From FEN-1219 sp963713355 (GTDB lineage Bacteria > Pseudomonadota > Gammaproteobacteria > Steroidobacterales > Rariloculaceae), in the NCBI GenBank assembly GCA_963713355.1, contig CAVQLK010000006.1, positions 62,001 to 126,000 on the forward strand: 64,000 bases of DNA. Direction: 5' to 3'. The translations under genes and the position numbers were made by a program. The notes beneath the pieces were generated by a model that had not been told where the DNA came from, did not search any database, and was given only the letters and a program-made list of their open reading frames with translations. Below are positions 8,565 through 17,503 of the stretch, in pieces; positions within the stretch are counted from its first letter, which is position 1, and every line of letters starts with the position of its first letter.

Positions 8565-9200
8565 ATGCGTCTCTACTCGTTCTTCAGGAGCTCGGCTGCT
8601 TATCGCGTGCGCATCGCGCTGAACGTGAAAGGCGTCGACTACGAAACGGTGAGCGTCGACCTGCCGAGCGCCGCGCATCGCGGCGCGGAATTTCGCGCCG
8701 TGAACCCGCAGGCCACGATTCCTACACTCGACGACGACGGCACCATTCTCTGGCAATCGCTCGCGATCGTCGAATATCTCGACGCGCGCTACCCCGTGCC
8801 CCGGCTGATCCCGGCCGAGCCCGTTGCGCGTGCGCACGTGCAAGCACTGGCGCAGCTGATTGCCTGCGAGATCCATCCGCTGAACAACCTGCGTGTGCTG
8901 AAGTACCTGCGCGGCGAGCTGAAGCTCGATGATGCTGCGGTGAGCAAGTGGTACTCGCACTGGATCGCGGAAGCCTTCGGCCCGCTCGAGACGCTCGTCG
9001 CCCGCTTCAGCGGCGGCCGCTGCTGCTTCGGCGATTCGCTGTCGCTCGCCGACGTTTGCCTCGTGCCGCAGATGTACAACGCGCGCCGCTTCAACTGCGA
9101 CCTTGCGCCGTACCCGACGCTCGTGCGGATCGCGGCCGCGCTCGAAGCCGAGCCCGCGTTCGCGGCCGCCGCGCCGGAGCGCCAGCCCGACGCGACTTGA
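8565..9200 (+). CDS. maiA: Maleylacetoacetate isomerase (zeta-class GST)
   Basis: Glutathione-dependent isomerase converting maleylacetoacetate to fumarylacetoacetate in tyrosine/homogentisate breakdown. 211 residues. The zeta-class catalytic motif appears as FFRSSAAYRVRIALN; the thioredoxin-fold domain shows NPQATIPTLDDDG and QSLAIVEYLDARYP, and the helical domain shows IACEIHPLNNLRVL and GDSLSLADVCLVPQ. It begins two bases after the murU stop, so it may be translated from the same message, but a functional link is not obvious. It is convergent with the next gene at a distance of five bases. Confidence 0.9.
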   Translation: MRLYSFFRSSAAYRVRIALNVKGVDYETVSVDLPSAAHRGAEFRAVNPQATIPTLDDDGTILWQSLAIVEYLDARYPVPRLIPAEPVARAHVQALAQLIACEIHPLNNLRVLKYLRGELKLDDAAVSKWYSHWIAEAFGPLETLVARFSGGRCCFGDSLSLADVCLVPQMYNARRFNCDLAPYPTLVRIAAALEAEPAFAAAAPERQPDAT

Positions 9201-9205
9201 CCGCG

Positions 9206-10915
9206 TCAGCGGACGCCGTGCTCCATGCGGACGTCGAGCAAGGCCTGGCGTCCGCCGGCGACGGCAGCCATTGCTTCATCGATCGCGCGCGGCAGCTCGG
9301 CCGGATCGTCGACGCGGCGCGCCCAGGCGTCGGACGCTTCGGCGACCTTCGTGAATTCCGGCGACGGCTGCAGCTCGACGAGCGGCATCTCCTCTGCGTG
9401 CGCGGCCGCGCCGTCGGGATAAACAACGCGCGTCGCGGACTCGACCGCCTGCCAGCGGCCGTTGTTGCAGACGATAGTCAATGTCGGCAGCTTCGCTGCG
9501 CGCGACACGAGGTGAAACGGAGTAGGGTTGCCGAACATGTAGCTACCGTCGCCGATCGTGCTGACGACCATCCGGTCCGGCGCCGCGAGCTTCGCGCCGA
9601 GCGAGGCGCCGAGGCCGAAACCCAACCCGCCGCCGATGCTGACGGCTAGCAGCGAGCCCGGCTCCTCGAGCCCGAAGTGATCCGCGGCGACGCCGAGCTC
9701 CGTGATGACAATGCCGCCTTTCGGCAGCGCGTCGTGCACGCAGGCGCCGACGTAGGAATAGCGGATCGGCCTCTCCTTGCGCGCCTTCTCGTTGGCTGCC
9801 GCAAGGGCGGCGGTCTGCTTGGCCTTGCGTTCTGCGACGGCGGCACGGCGTCGGTCCGCGGCCGCTTTGTTGACGCGCCGCGCCGTCAGCGCTTCGTCGA
9901 GCAGCTTCAGGCCGGCGCGCGAGCTGCCCGTGATCGCGAGTTGCGCGGTGAAAGCGCGGTGAGGATAACGCTCGAACAGCGGATCTAGACCTAAGTGCAC
10001 GACCTTCGCGTCGGCGCGGGGCGCCGCATAACGCGGATACCACGGCACCTCGCAATCGACGACGAGCAGGAGATCCGCCTTCCCGAGCAGCTCCGTGCCG
10101 GCGTGACCCAAGTTGAACGGATGACTCGCGGGCAAATTGACGCAGCTCGCGTGCGGCTGCGCGACGGGGATTGCGTGGCGCTCGGCGAGCTCGGCAAGCA
10201 CGGCAACCGCCGCCGTGTCGCGGCCCAAGTTCGACGTGAGGATCAGCGGAAAGTCGGCGGCCGCCATCCACTCGGCGAGCGTATCGATATGGCGCGCGCT
10301 CGGCTGCGGCGGCGCGAGCTCGGTCGACGGCAGCGGCGTAGCGCTGTCCTTGTGCGCACCCGCGAGCACCTCGCGCGGCAGCGTCAAATAAACGGGCCCG
10401 CGCGGCTCTGACAGCGCGATGTCGAGCGCGCGCCCGACGATCTCGTCGACGGGTTGCCCAGCGCGCAGCTCGAAATCCCACTTCGTGTATTCGCGCGTGA
10501 TGCCGCCCTGATCGAAGTTCTCTTGGCCCCAGTGGATCGGCGCGGACCGCGAGGCGATGTGACCGTCCTGCGTGAGCGGCGTGCGCCCCGCCATCAGCAG
10601 CAGCGGCACGTTGTCGCGCGCCGCGTTCATGAGCGCGCAGATCGTGTTGCCGGTGCCGACGGTCACGTGGACCATGACGCCCGCGGGCTTCCCGGCCACC
10701 TGGTAGTAGCCGTGCGCCATCGCCATCGCGAGATTCTCGTGCGGCACGGTGATGAAACGCGGGATCGCGTCCTTGCGTTGCGCGGCGCGCACGAGGCCTT
10801 CGATGACGGGCGCGAAGTCCGTGCCGGCGTTCGCGAGCACGTAGTCGATGCCGCGCTTCTTCAATGCCCGCAGCAGCCCTTCTGCAACCGAAACCGTGGT
10901 GCTTGCTCCGTCCAT
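9206..10915 (-). CDS. Thiamine-diphosphate-dependent enzyme, acetolactate synthase-like
   Basis: 569-residue three-domain ThDP enzyme (Pyr, central, PP domains). The catalytic glutamate segment is TVPHENLAMAMAHGYY; the ThDP/Mg motif starts with IGDGSYMFGNPTP and closes with the NN of TIVCNN. This architecture is shared by acetolactate synthase, benzoylformate decarboxylase and oxalyl-CoA decarboxylase; the substrate cannot be told from the sequence. No small regulatory subunit lies beside it, which argues against a biosynthetic acetolactate synthase. A lysine/alanine-rich linker (about residues 395-420) precedes the PP domain. The ATG at 10915 is chosen because homology begins at SVAEGLLRALKKRG. 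Confidence 0.85.
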   Translation of the reverse strand: MDGASTTVSVAEGLLRALKKRGIDYVLANAGTDFAPVIEGLVRAAQRKDAIPRFITVPHENLAMAMAHGYYQVAGKPAGVMVHVTVGTGNTICALMNAARDNVPLLLMAGRTPLTQDGHIASRSAPIHWGQENFDQGGITREYTKWDFELRAGQPVDEIVGRALDIALSEPRGPVYLTLPREVLAGAHKDSATPLPSTELAPPQPSARHIDTLAEWMAAADFPLILTSNLGRDTAAVAVLAELAERHAIPVAQPHASCVNLPASHPFNLGHAGTELLGKADLLLVVDCEVPWYPRYAAPRADAKVVHLGLDPLFERYPHRAFTAQLAITGSSRAGLKLLDEALTARRVNKAAADRRRAAVAERKAKQTAALAAANEKARKERPIRYSYVGACVHDALPKGGIVITELGVAADHFGLEEPGSLLAVSIGGGLGFGLGASLGAKLAAPDRMVVSTIGDGSYMFGNPTPFHLVSRAAKLPTLTIVCNNGRWQAVESATRVVYPDGAAAHAEEMPLVELQPSPEFTKVAEASDAWARRVDDPAELPRAIDEAMAAVAGGRQALLDVRMEHGVR

Positions 10916-10977
10916 CGCCGTGGCTCCTCGGGAATTCGCGCAGTGTAGCCCGACGCCGACGGCGCAGCAGCCCGCAC

Positions 10978-11733
10978 TCAGTGCGTCATCGCGTAGATGA
11001 CGTAGTTGACGGCGAAGCGCGTGGCGAGGCCCGTCATGGGCTCGGGATAGCGTGGATCGTTCGCGTGCTCCCACGCGTCGCCCAAGTCCATGTTGAAGTT
11101 GATGGCGACCATGAGCCGCCCGGCATCGTCATAGATGCCGCGCCAGTGCGGCGTGACGCCGTCCTGCTCGTAGGTGACGCCTCCCATCAGCGCGTAAATG
11201 CCGGGAATCTGGATGTGATCGTCGAGGTCGTACAGCACGTGCTTCACCTCGTCGGTATCGGCGATCTCGACGATCGGCCGATCCGGGAACACGCGCTGCA
11301 TCGATTCGACGAATCTCGACCACTGAGCCGAGCCGTGGAAGTCGTCGGTCATCAGGAACCCGCCGCGCAACAGATACTCGCGCAGCCGCGCGGCTTCGTC
11401 GTCATCCAAATACCAGCGGCCGACTTCGACGGCGTAGAGCCACGGATAGTCGAAGATCGTGTCGTCCGTGACTTCGAGCATCCGGGGCTGTCGGCCGATC
11501 TCGACGCGCGTCAATCTGCTGACACCGAGAGTGAAGTGCTGCTCGGCTTCGGGATAATCCGTACGGAAGGTGCTCCTGCCCCAGCCTCCGCCATAGCCGT
11601 TGTAGTACATCCGCGCGAAATGAAATTCCTCGGTCGGCCAGCTCGGCGCGCCCATCAAATCATCGCCGGCCGCGACGAGTGCCGTACAAGCGGCAGTGAC
11701 GGCGAGCAAGGCTTTGGAGCCGAGTCGTCTCAT
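10978..11733 (-). CDS. DUF4159 domain protein, secreted
   Basis: 251 residues with a signal peptide (LLAVTAACTALVAAG). The DUF4159 region starts at EFHFARMYYNGYGGGWG and shows FDYPWLYAVEVGRWYLDDDEAARLREYLLRGGFLM-like text in two halves, DDFHGSAQW and RFAVNYVIYAMTH at the end. The fold resembles a class I glutamine amidotransferase without obvious catalytic residues. Its function is unknown. It is divergent from the MoxR/vWA cluster, and DUF4159 proteins are commonly encoded in such clusters, so it is probably part of the same system. The ATG at 11733 is fixed by the signal peptide; the frame is open upstream without support. Confidence 0.85.
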   Translation of the reverse strand: MRRLGSKALLAVTAACTALVAAGDDLMGAPSWPTEEFHFARMYYNGYGGGWGRSTFRTDYPEAEQHFTLGVSRLTRVEIGRQPRMLEVTDDTIFDYPWLYAVEVGRWYLDDDEAARLREYLLRGGFLMTDDFHGSAQWSRFVESMQRVFPDRPIVEIADTDEVKHVLYDLDDHIQIPGIYALMGGVTYEQDGVTPHWRGIYDDAGRLMVAINFNMDLGDAWEHANDPRYPEPMTGLATRFAVNYVIYAMTH

Positions 11734-11991
11734 CGATCTCAAAGACTGGTCCCTCGAGCGTGCGCGTCCGGCGAGTGTCCTGCGCGGTACGGTGCGATCG
11801 CCTCCGATGGTAGCGTGCCGCGCAAAATCCGTGAAAGCGACTGCCCTTTTGGTCCAGTCGCGCGGGCGAAGTCCTTTCGGTAAGCTCCGGATAGACCCTG
11901 ACGGTGCGTGCGCTGACACCGGCTTCCGCCGGTTTCTGGAGTTTTGTCCAGCGCAAGGTCCGGTCCAAGGGCCGAGCGTAAGGTGAGCCCG
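11734..11991. other. Divergent intergenic region before the MoxR/vWA cluster
   Basis: 258 bases separate the DUF4159 gene from the first plus-strand gene; no gene is supported in it. It contains a short hairpin, ACCGGC-TTCC-GCCGGT at 11918-11933, followed by T-containing sequence (TTTCTGGAGTTTT), which could act as an attenuator or weak terminator in the leader. The region should contain the promoters for both directions, but I cannot point to confident -35/-10 pairs. Confidence 0.4.
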
Positions 11992-14322
11992 ATGTTCGAG
12001 TTCTTCTTCAAATACTCCCGCGCCACCTATGAACGTGCCGAGCTCGTGTTCGCGAGCGGTTGGCCCGTCTGGCTGCTCGTGGCGTTGACCGCTGCTGTGG
12101 CGGTCGCCATCGGCGTGACGATCTGGCATCGCCGCGCGGGGCTCGGTGTCGTGCGCGCGACGGTGCTCGGTGCGCTGCAGACGGCGCTCGTCGCCTGCGT
12201 CCTCGTGCTGCTATGGCGGCCGGCGCTCGTGACGCAAACGCTGCGGCCGCAGGAGAACTCCGTCGCCGTGCTGCTCGACACTTCGGGCAGCATGCTCTAC
12301 GGCGACGAGGAGACGTCGCGTCTGCAGGAGGCCGTCGACAACCTCACGGAAAGCGCGTTGCCGGCGCTCGAAAGCCAGTTTGCCGTCAACCTGTTCTCAT
12401 TCGCCGGCGATCTCGTCGAGCTGCCGTCGCTCGAGCAGGTTCCGCCGCCGGGGCCCGTCACGCACGTCGGCGAAGCGTTGTTGAACGTCTTGCGCGGCGC
12501 ACAGTCGGGCGCCATCGCCGCAGTCGTGCTCGTATCGGACGGCGCCGACAATTCCGCGGACTTCGACCAGACGAAGATCGCCGAGATCGCGAGCTTCGGC
12601 GTGCCCGTCCACACCGTCGGTGTCGGCGAAGAGACGATGCCGAACGACCTCGAGCTCGAGGACGTGCAGCTGCCGAGCGTCGGGCTACCGGGGTCGACCG
12701 TCAGCGCGCAGGTCAGCATTCGTCACAGCGGCGCGGCGCTCGCGCAGCTCAAGGTCTACGACGGCGACGCGATCCTCGCGTCCGAGGCGATCCAGCTGCC
12801 CGGCATCACGGGCGTCACGACACGCTGGGTCGACATCGACGTCGGCACGGCGGGTGTCCGCGATCTGAAGTTCGTGCTCGACGCGTTGCCCGACGAGACC
12901 AACGTCATCAACAACTCGCGCCTGCGGCCGATGGAGGTCCCCGAGCAGCGGCGACACATCTTATATATCGACGGCGAGCCGCGGTGGGAATACAAGTTCA
13001 TCCGCCGTGCCATCGACGAGAATCCGGCCGTCCGCGTCGCCAGCATGCTGAAGACGACGCCGAACAAGATTTATCGCCAAGGGATCGAGTCGCCCGACGA
13101 GCTCGAAGACGGTTTCCCGACCGAGGAGCTCGCGCTGTTCCGCTACGACGCGTTGATGATCGGCAGCTTCGAGGCAGCCGCGCTCACGCCCGCGCAGCAC
13201 GACATGATTCGCGAGTTCGTGAGCCGGCGCGGCGGCAGCCTGCTGATGCTCGGCGGCCGGCGCGGCATCACGGACGGCGGTTGGGGACCGACGAGCGTCG
13301 CGGAAGTGTTGCCCGTGCGGCTGCCCGAGCTCGACGGGCCGAGCTTCGTCCGCGAGCCGGCGAAGGCCCTTCTGACGCAGGCCGGGCGCACGTCGGCGAT
13401 GACTCGGCTCGAAGCCGACGACGAAGCCAACGAAGCGGCCTGGGCTGGGCTGCCCGAGCTCGCCGACTTCCAGACGCTCGGCGAGCGCAAGCCGGGCGCC
13501 GAGTACCTGCTCGAGGCCGAGTTCGACGGCCGCGTGCAGCCGCTGCTCGTGCACCAGCGCTACGGCCTCGGCAACGTGTACGTGCTCGCGACGGGCGGCA
13601 CCTGGCGCTGGCAAATGCAGCTGCCGCACGAGGACCAGCGCCACGAGACGTTCTGGCGCCAGTTTCTGCAAGCGGCCGCGACGACGGCTCCGCAGCCCGT
13701 GACCTTGACGTCGGAACGGGTGTTCTACGGCGACGAGAGCACGGTCGTGCTGCGCGCCGAGGTCCGCGACAAGTCGTATCAGCCCGCGAGCGACGCCGCC
13801 GTTACGCTCGAGGTCAGCGACGGCCTGGGCCCGGCGACGACGCTTCAGATGACGCCCGTGGCCGGCGAGCGCGGCCTCTACGAGGCGGCCTACGAGACGA
13901 CGCATACGGGCGTCTTCCGCTTCGAGGCCGTCGCGAAGGTGGCGGGCGGCGGAGCAGCCGAGGAAGCAGCCGAATCAGGGGAAGCCGACGAGGGCAGGGA
14001 TGCCCGAGGTAGAGCAACGCAGGGAGCAGTTGCCGAGGAGCTCGGCCGCGCAAGGTTCGCCGTGCGCCGCGAGGATGGCGTCATCGAGCACTACCGCGTG
14101 CAGCAGAACCGGCCCTTGCTCGAGCGGCTGGCGGCGGCAACGGGCGGAACGTATTTCGCCGTCGACGACGTGAGCCGCTTGCCGGAAGCCGTGAGCTTTT
14201 CCGAGGCCGGCAGTGTCGAACGCCAGGTGCTCGATCTGTGGAACATACCGATTGCCTTCATGCTGCTGCTGCTCTTGAAAGCCGGCGAGTGGCTCGTGCG
14301 CCTCTATTGGGGGCGGTTGTGA
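11992..14322 (+). CDS. Large membrane-anchored vWA / glutamine-amidotransferase-like protein
   Basis: 776 residues. Two N-terminal membrane helices (WLLVALTAAVAVAIGVTIW and ATVLGALQTALVACVLVLLW) are followed by a von Willebrand A domain with the MIDAS motif LLDTSGSML (about residue 92 on), then a class I glutamine-amidotransferase-like domain (around ALFRYDALMIGSFEAAALT and LLMLGGRRGITDGGWG), an Ig-like region and a C-terminal helix (IPIAFMLLLLLKAGEW). A low-complexity Glu/Ala/Gly stretch lies near residues 655-685. It opens the operon; the downstream gene starts inside its stop codon. The vWA domain is probably periplasmic. The partner MoxR ATPase is four genes on. Confidence 0.85.
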   Translation: MFEFFFKYSRATYERAELVFASGWPVWLLVALTAAVAVAIGVTIWHRRAGLGVVRATVLGALQTALVACVLVLLWRPALVTQTLRPQENSVAVLLDTSGSMLYGDEETSRLQEAVDNLTESALPALESQFAVNLFSFAGDLVELPSLEQVPPPGPVTHVGEALLNVLRGAQSGAIAAVVLVSDGADNSADFDQTKIAEIASFGVPVHTVGVGEETMPNDLELEDVQLPSVGLPGSTVSAQVSIRHSGAALAQLKVYDGDAILASEAIQLPGITGVTTRWVDIDVGTAGVRDLKFVLDALPDETNVINNSRLRPMEVPEQRRHILYIDGEPRWEYKFIRRAIDENPAVRVASMLKTTPNKIYRQGIESPDELEDGFPTEELALFRYDALMIGSFEAAALTPAQHDMIREFVSRRGGSLLMLGGRRGITDGGWGPTSVAEVLPVRLPELDGPSFVREPAKALLTQAGRTSAMTRLEADDEANEAAWAGLPELADFQTLGERKPGAEYLLEAEFDGRVQPLLVHQRYGLGNVYVLATGGTWRWQMQLPHEDQRHETFWRQFLQAAATTAPQPVTLTSERVFYGDESTVVLRAEVRDKSYQPASDAAVTLEVSDGLGPATTLQMTPVAGERGLYEAAYETTHTGVFRFEAVAKVAGGGAAEEAAESGEADEGRDARGRATQGAVAEELGRARFAVRREDGVIEHYRVQQNRPLLERLAAATGGTYFAVDDVSRLPEAVSFSEAGSVERQVLDLWNIPIAFMLLLLLKAGEWLVRLYWGRL

Positions 14323-15236
14323 GCCTGCGTCTCGTAGCGTCGCTCGTCATCGCGTTCGGCGCCGCGGCGCCCGCGCACGCGGAGCTCTACTACCTGATCG
14401 TGGGCGGGCTCGGCGGCGAGGCGGTCTACGAGGAACGGTTCGCGAAGGACGCCGAGGCTCTCGCGGCCGTCGCTCGGCGCACGACGGCGGCGAGCCGCGT
14501 CATGCTGCTGCAAGGCGAGGGCGCGACGCGCGAGGCAGTCGTGAGCAGCCTCGACTCGTTGCGCACACGTGCGAAGGCGGCGGACAGTGTCATCGTGATG
14601 CTCGTCGGCCATGGCAGCTACGACGGTGAAACCTACAAGCTGAACCTGCCGGGCCCGGACATCGACGGCGAGGAGCTCGGCAAGTTGCTGGCCTCTTTGC
14701 CCGCGCGCTCTCAGCTCGTCGTCAACGCGACGAGCGCGAGCGGCGCCGTGCTCGAGAAGTGGGCAGCCGAAGGCCGCACGCTGATCACGGCGACGCGCAG
14801 CGGTTTCGAGCGTAACGCGACGCGCTTCGCGCAGCACTTCGCGGCCGCGCTCGCCGCGGGCTCGGCCGACATCAACAAGAACGGCGCGATCACGGCGCAA
14901 GAGGCATTCGACTACGCCTCGCGCAGCGTGGCCGACAGCTTCGAGAAAGACGGCGCGCTCGCGACGGAGCACCCGCAGATCGCCGGCGACGCGGCGGGCC
15001 GCTTCACGGTCGCGCGGCTCGCGTCGGCCGGCCCGGCCGAGCCCGTCGCGACGAATCCCGCCGTCGCGCCGCTCGTCGCGGAGCGCGAAAAGCTCGACGC
15101 CGAGATCGAGGCGCTGCGCGGGCGCCGCGAATCGATGGCGAGCGACGCTTATCTCGCCGAGCTGCAACGGCTGCTCGTTCAGCTCGCCGAGGTGCAAGCG
15201 AAGATCGACGCCGCCCAGCCGAGGCCGCCGCAATGA
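14319..15236 (+). CDS. Caspase-fold (C13/C14-like) secreted protein lacking the catalytic cysteine
   Basis: 305 residues from a GTG at 14319 that overlaps the previous stop (GTGA). It has a signal peptide ending AAAPAHA. The caspase-like core contains the histidine motif VIVMLVGHGSYDG; at the place where the catalytic cysteine would follow the next strand the sequence reads LVVNATSASGAVLE, with serine or alanine instead. An EF-hand-like loop, DINKNGAITAQEAFDYA, follows, as in related caspase-like proteins. The C-terminal 70 residues form a likely coiled coil (REKLDAEIEALRGRRES). It may be a binding pseudo-protease. The next gene starts within its stop codon (ATGA). Confidence 0.75.
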   Translation: MSLRLVASLVIAFGAAAPAHAELYYLIVGGLGGEAVYEERFAKDAEALAAVARRTTAASRVMLLQGEGATREAVVSSLDSLRTRAKAADSVIVMLVGHGSYDGETYKLNLPGPDIDGEELGKLLASLPARSQLVVNATSASGAVLEKWAAEGRTLITATRSGFERNATRFAQHFAAALAAGSADINKNGAITAQEAFDYASRSVADSFEKDGALATEHPQIAGDAAGRFTVARLASAGPAEPVATNPAVAPLVAEREKLDAEIEALRGRRESMASDAYLAELQRLLVQLAEVQAKIDAAQPRPPQ

Positions 15237-17503
15237 CGACGCGCGCTTGGCTCGGCGCGTTCGCGGCGCTGGCGGCCGCGTCGACCGCGCACGCGCTGAC
15301 GATCGAGTACGCGCTCGACCGCCCCGCGGCGCTCGTCGCCTGCGACGAGCAGGCGTATCGCGGCGCGCGAGCCGAGGCTGTGTCCTGCTATCGAAGCTTG
15401 ATGTCGCAGAGCACGGATACGCGCATCAAGGCCGACGCGGCGCGCGCGGCCGGAGACGTTCGCGCCGCGAACGCATTCTTCCAGACGGCACTGAAGGAGC
15501 ACGCGGAGGACGCCGCGGTGCGCACGCGCTGGGGCGAGCTGTTCGTCGCGACGCATCAGAACAACGAGGCGATCCGGCTGTTCGAGGAAGCCCTCGAGAT
15601 AGACCCCAAGTACGCGCCGGCGAAGATCGGTCTCGCGAAGATCGCGGCCGGCCAGTACGAAGAGAAGACCCGCGAGTGGGCCGCGCAAGTCATCGACGAG
15701 ACGCCGGACCAGGCGCTCGAGGCACACCTCTTGCTCGCGCGCGCCGCGCTCGAGGACGGCGCCATCGACACGGGCGCGCAGGCGCTCGACGAGGCGCTGG
15801 AGCTCGCCGAGGAGCACGACCGCTCGCCGCTCGAGATCTATGCGCTCAAAGCGTCCGTCGACCTGCTGCGCGGCACGGCCGACAGCCCGTGGACGAAACG
15901 AGCGCTCGACCTGAATGCCGGCTACGGCAACGCCTATGCGATCCCGGCGCACTTTTACGTGATCACGCGGCGCTACCGCGAAGCCATCGCGCTCTTGCAG
16001 AAGGCCGTCGAGATCGAGCCCGATCTCTACGAAGCGCATGCCGAGCTCGGCGTGAACCTGATGCGCGAGAACCGGGTCGACGAAGGTCAGCGCCATCTGA
16101 CGATCGCGTATCGCGGCGATCCGTTCAGCGCGCCCGTCGTCAACACGCTACGGCTCATCGACAGCTTCGAGAACTTCGTGGTCACGCAGCACGCGGCGAA
16201 GCCGGCCGCGGAGGGCGGAGCGCCCAATCCGGGCGTGATCCTGCGGCTGCACAAGGACGAGACCAAGGTCCTCGAGCCTTACGTGCTCGACCTCGTGAAC
16301 CGCACGATCGACACCTACAGCAAGCGCTACGGCTTCACGCTGAAGGAACCCGTGATCGTCGAGCTGTATCCCGATCACGACGATTTCGCCGTGCGCATCG
16401 CCGGCTTGCCGGGCATCGGGCTGCTCGGCGTGACGTTCGGCTACGTCGTCGCGATGGACAGCCCGACGGGCCGAGCCGACGACGACTTCCACTGGGGCAC
16501 GACGCTGTGGCACGAGATGGCGCACGTGTTCACGCTCGAGGCGACGAATCATCTCGTCCCACGCTGGTTCAGCGAGGGCGTCTCGGTGTTCGAGGAGTGG
16601 AGCACGGGGCCGTTGCCGGGCCGGCACATCCCGCTGCCCGTCCTCGCGGCGATCAAGGAGGACAAGTTCTTAGCCATAGCCGAGCTCGACCGCGGCTTCA
16701 TTCGGCCGACTTACGAGGCGCAGGTCATCGTCTCGTACATGCAGGCCGGCCTCATCTGCGAATACATCGCCGGCAGGTTCGGCCAGGAAGCGCTCGCGCG
16801 GATGCTCAACGAGTTCCGTGACGGCAAGGACACGCCGCAGGCCATCCAAGCCGCGCTCGGGATTTCGCCGGGGCAGTTCGACGAAAGCTTCGCCGGCTAC
16901 GTCGACATGCAGCTCGGCGCCGTCGTCGCGCAGCTCGATGCGTGGCAGGAGAAGCAGGCCCAGATCCAGGAGACGGTGCAGAAAGGGGATTGGCGGCTCG
17001 TCGCTGCGCAGGCCGCCGAGGCCATCGAGCTCTTCCCCGACTACGTCGACGAGGGTAGCGCGTACATCGCGAAGGCGCGCGCGCATCGCGAGCTCGGCGA
17101 CACGGCGCTCGCCACGAGCACGCTGCTCGAATATCGCAAGCGTGGCGGCTACGATCCCGACGCCTTGATCGCGCTCGCGCGCGCGCTCGGTGACGCCGGC
17201 CGCACCGAAGAATCGATCGAGGCGTTCGAGGACGTGCTGATGGTCGCGCCGCTGCGCGCCGAGGTGCATCGTGATTTCGGCGATCGGCTCGCGAGCGCGA
17301 ACCGGCATCGCGAGGCGCTCGGCGAGTATCAGGCTTTCCTCGCCATGAATCCGCAGGATCTAGCCGAGGCTCACTATCGGCTCGCAGAGACATACGTGGC
17401 GCTCGAGGACCGAGCCAAGGGCCGCGAACATTTACTGTATGCTCTGGAAATCGCCCCGCATTACCGGGAAGCCCAACAGCTGCTATTGGAGGTCGTACGT
17501 TGA
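15233..17503 (+). CDS. TPR protein with peptidase-MA-like metallopeptidase domain
   Basis: 756 residues with a signal peptide (AALAAASTAHA). Tetratricopeptide repeats fill about residues 50-300 and again 570-750, for example NEAIRLFEEALEIDPKYAPA. Between them lies a gluzincin-type peptidase domain: the zinc ligands H427 and H431 and catalytic E428 in LWHEMAHVF, and the third ligand E448 in RWFSEGVSVFEEW. It probably acts in the periplasm on an unknown substrate. It overlaps the gene before by four bases, and the following MoxR start (TTG) overlaps its stop, so the cluster is tightly coupled. Confidence 0.87.
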   Translation: MTTRAWLGAFAALAAASTAHALTIEYALDRPAALVACDEQAYRGARAEAVSCYRSLMSQSTDTRIKADAARAAGDVRAANAFFQTALKEHAEDAAVRTRWGELFVATHQNNEAIRLFEEALEIDPKYAPAKIGLAKIAAGQYEEKTREWAAQVIDETPDQALEAHLLLARAALEDGAIDTGAQALDEALELAEEHDRSPLEIYALKASVDLLRGTADSPWTKRALDLNAGYGNAYAIPAHFYVITRRYREAIALLQKAVEIEPDLYEAHAELGVNLMRENRVDEGQRHLTIAYRGDPFSAPVVNTLRLIDSFENFVVTQHAAKPAAEGGAPNPGVILRLHKDETKVLEPYVLDLVNRTIDTYSKRYGFTLKEPVIVELYPDHDDFAVRIAGLPGIGLLGVTFGYVVAMDSPTGRADDDFHWGTTLWHEMAHVFTLEATNHLVPRWFSEGVSVFEEWSTGPLPGRHIPLPVLAAIKEDKFLAIAELDRGFIRPTYEAQVIVSYMQAGLICEYIAGRFGQEALARMLNEFRDGKDTPQAIQAALGISPGQFDESFAGYVDMQLGAVVAQLDAWQEKQAQIQETVQKGDWRLVAAQAAEAIELFPDYVDEGSAYIAKARAHRELGDTALATSTLLEYRKRGGYDPDALIALARALGDAGRTEESIEAFEDVLMVAPLRAEVHRDFGDRLASANRHREALGEYQAFLAMNPQDLAEAHYRLAETYVALEDRAKGREHLLYALEIAPHYREAQQLLLEVVR

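Noticed and set aside
9206..10915. Acetolactate synthase large subunit (ilvB)
   Set aside because: The fold fits, but no small subunit is near and the substrate-site residues cannot be assigned, so only a ThDP-enzyme call is made.
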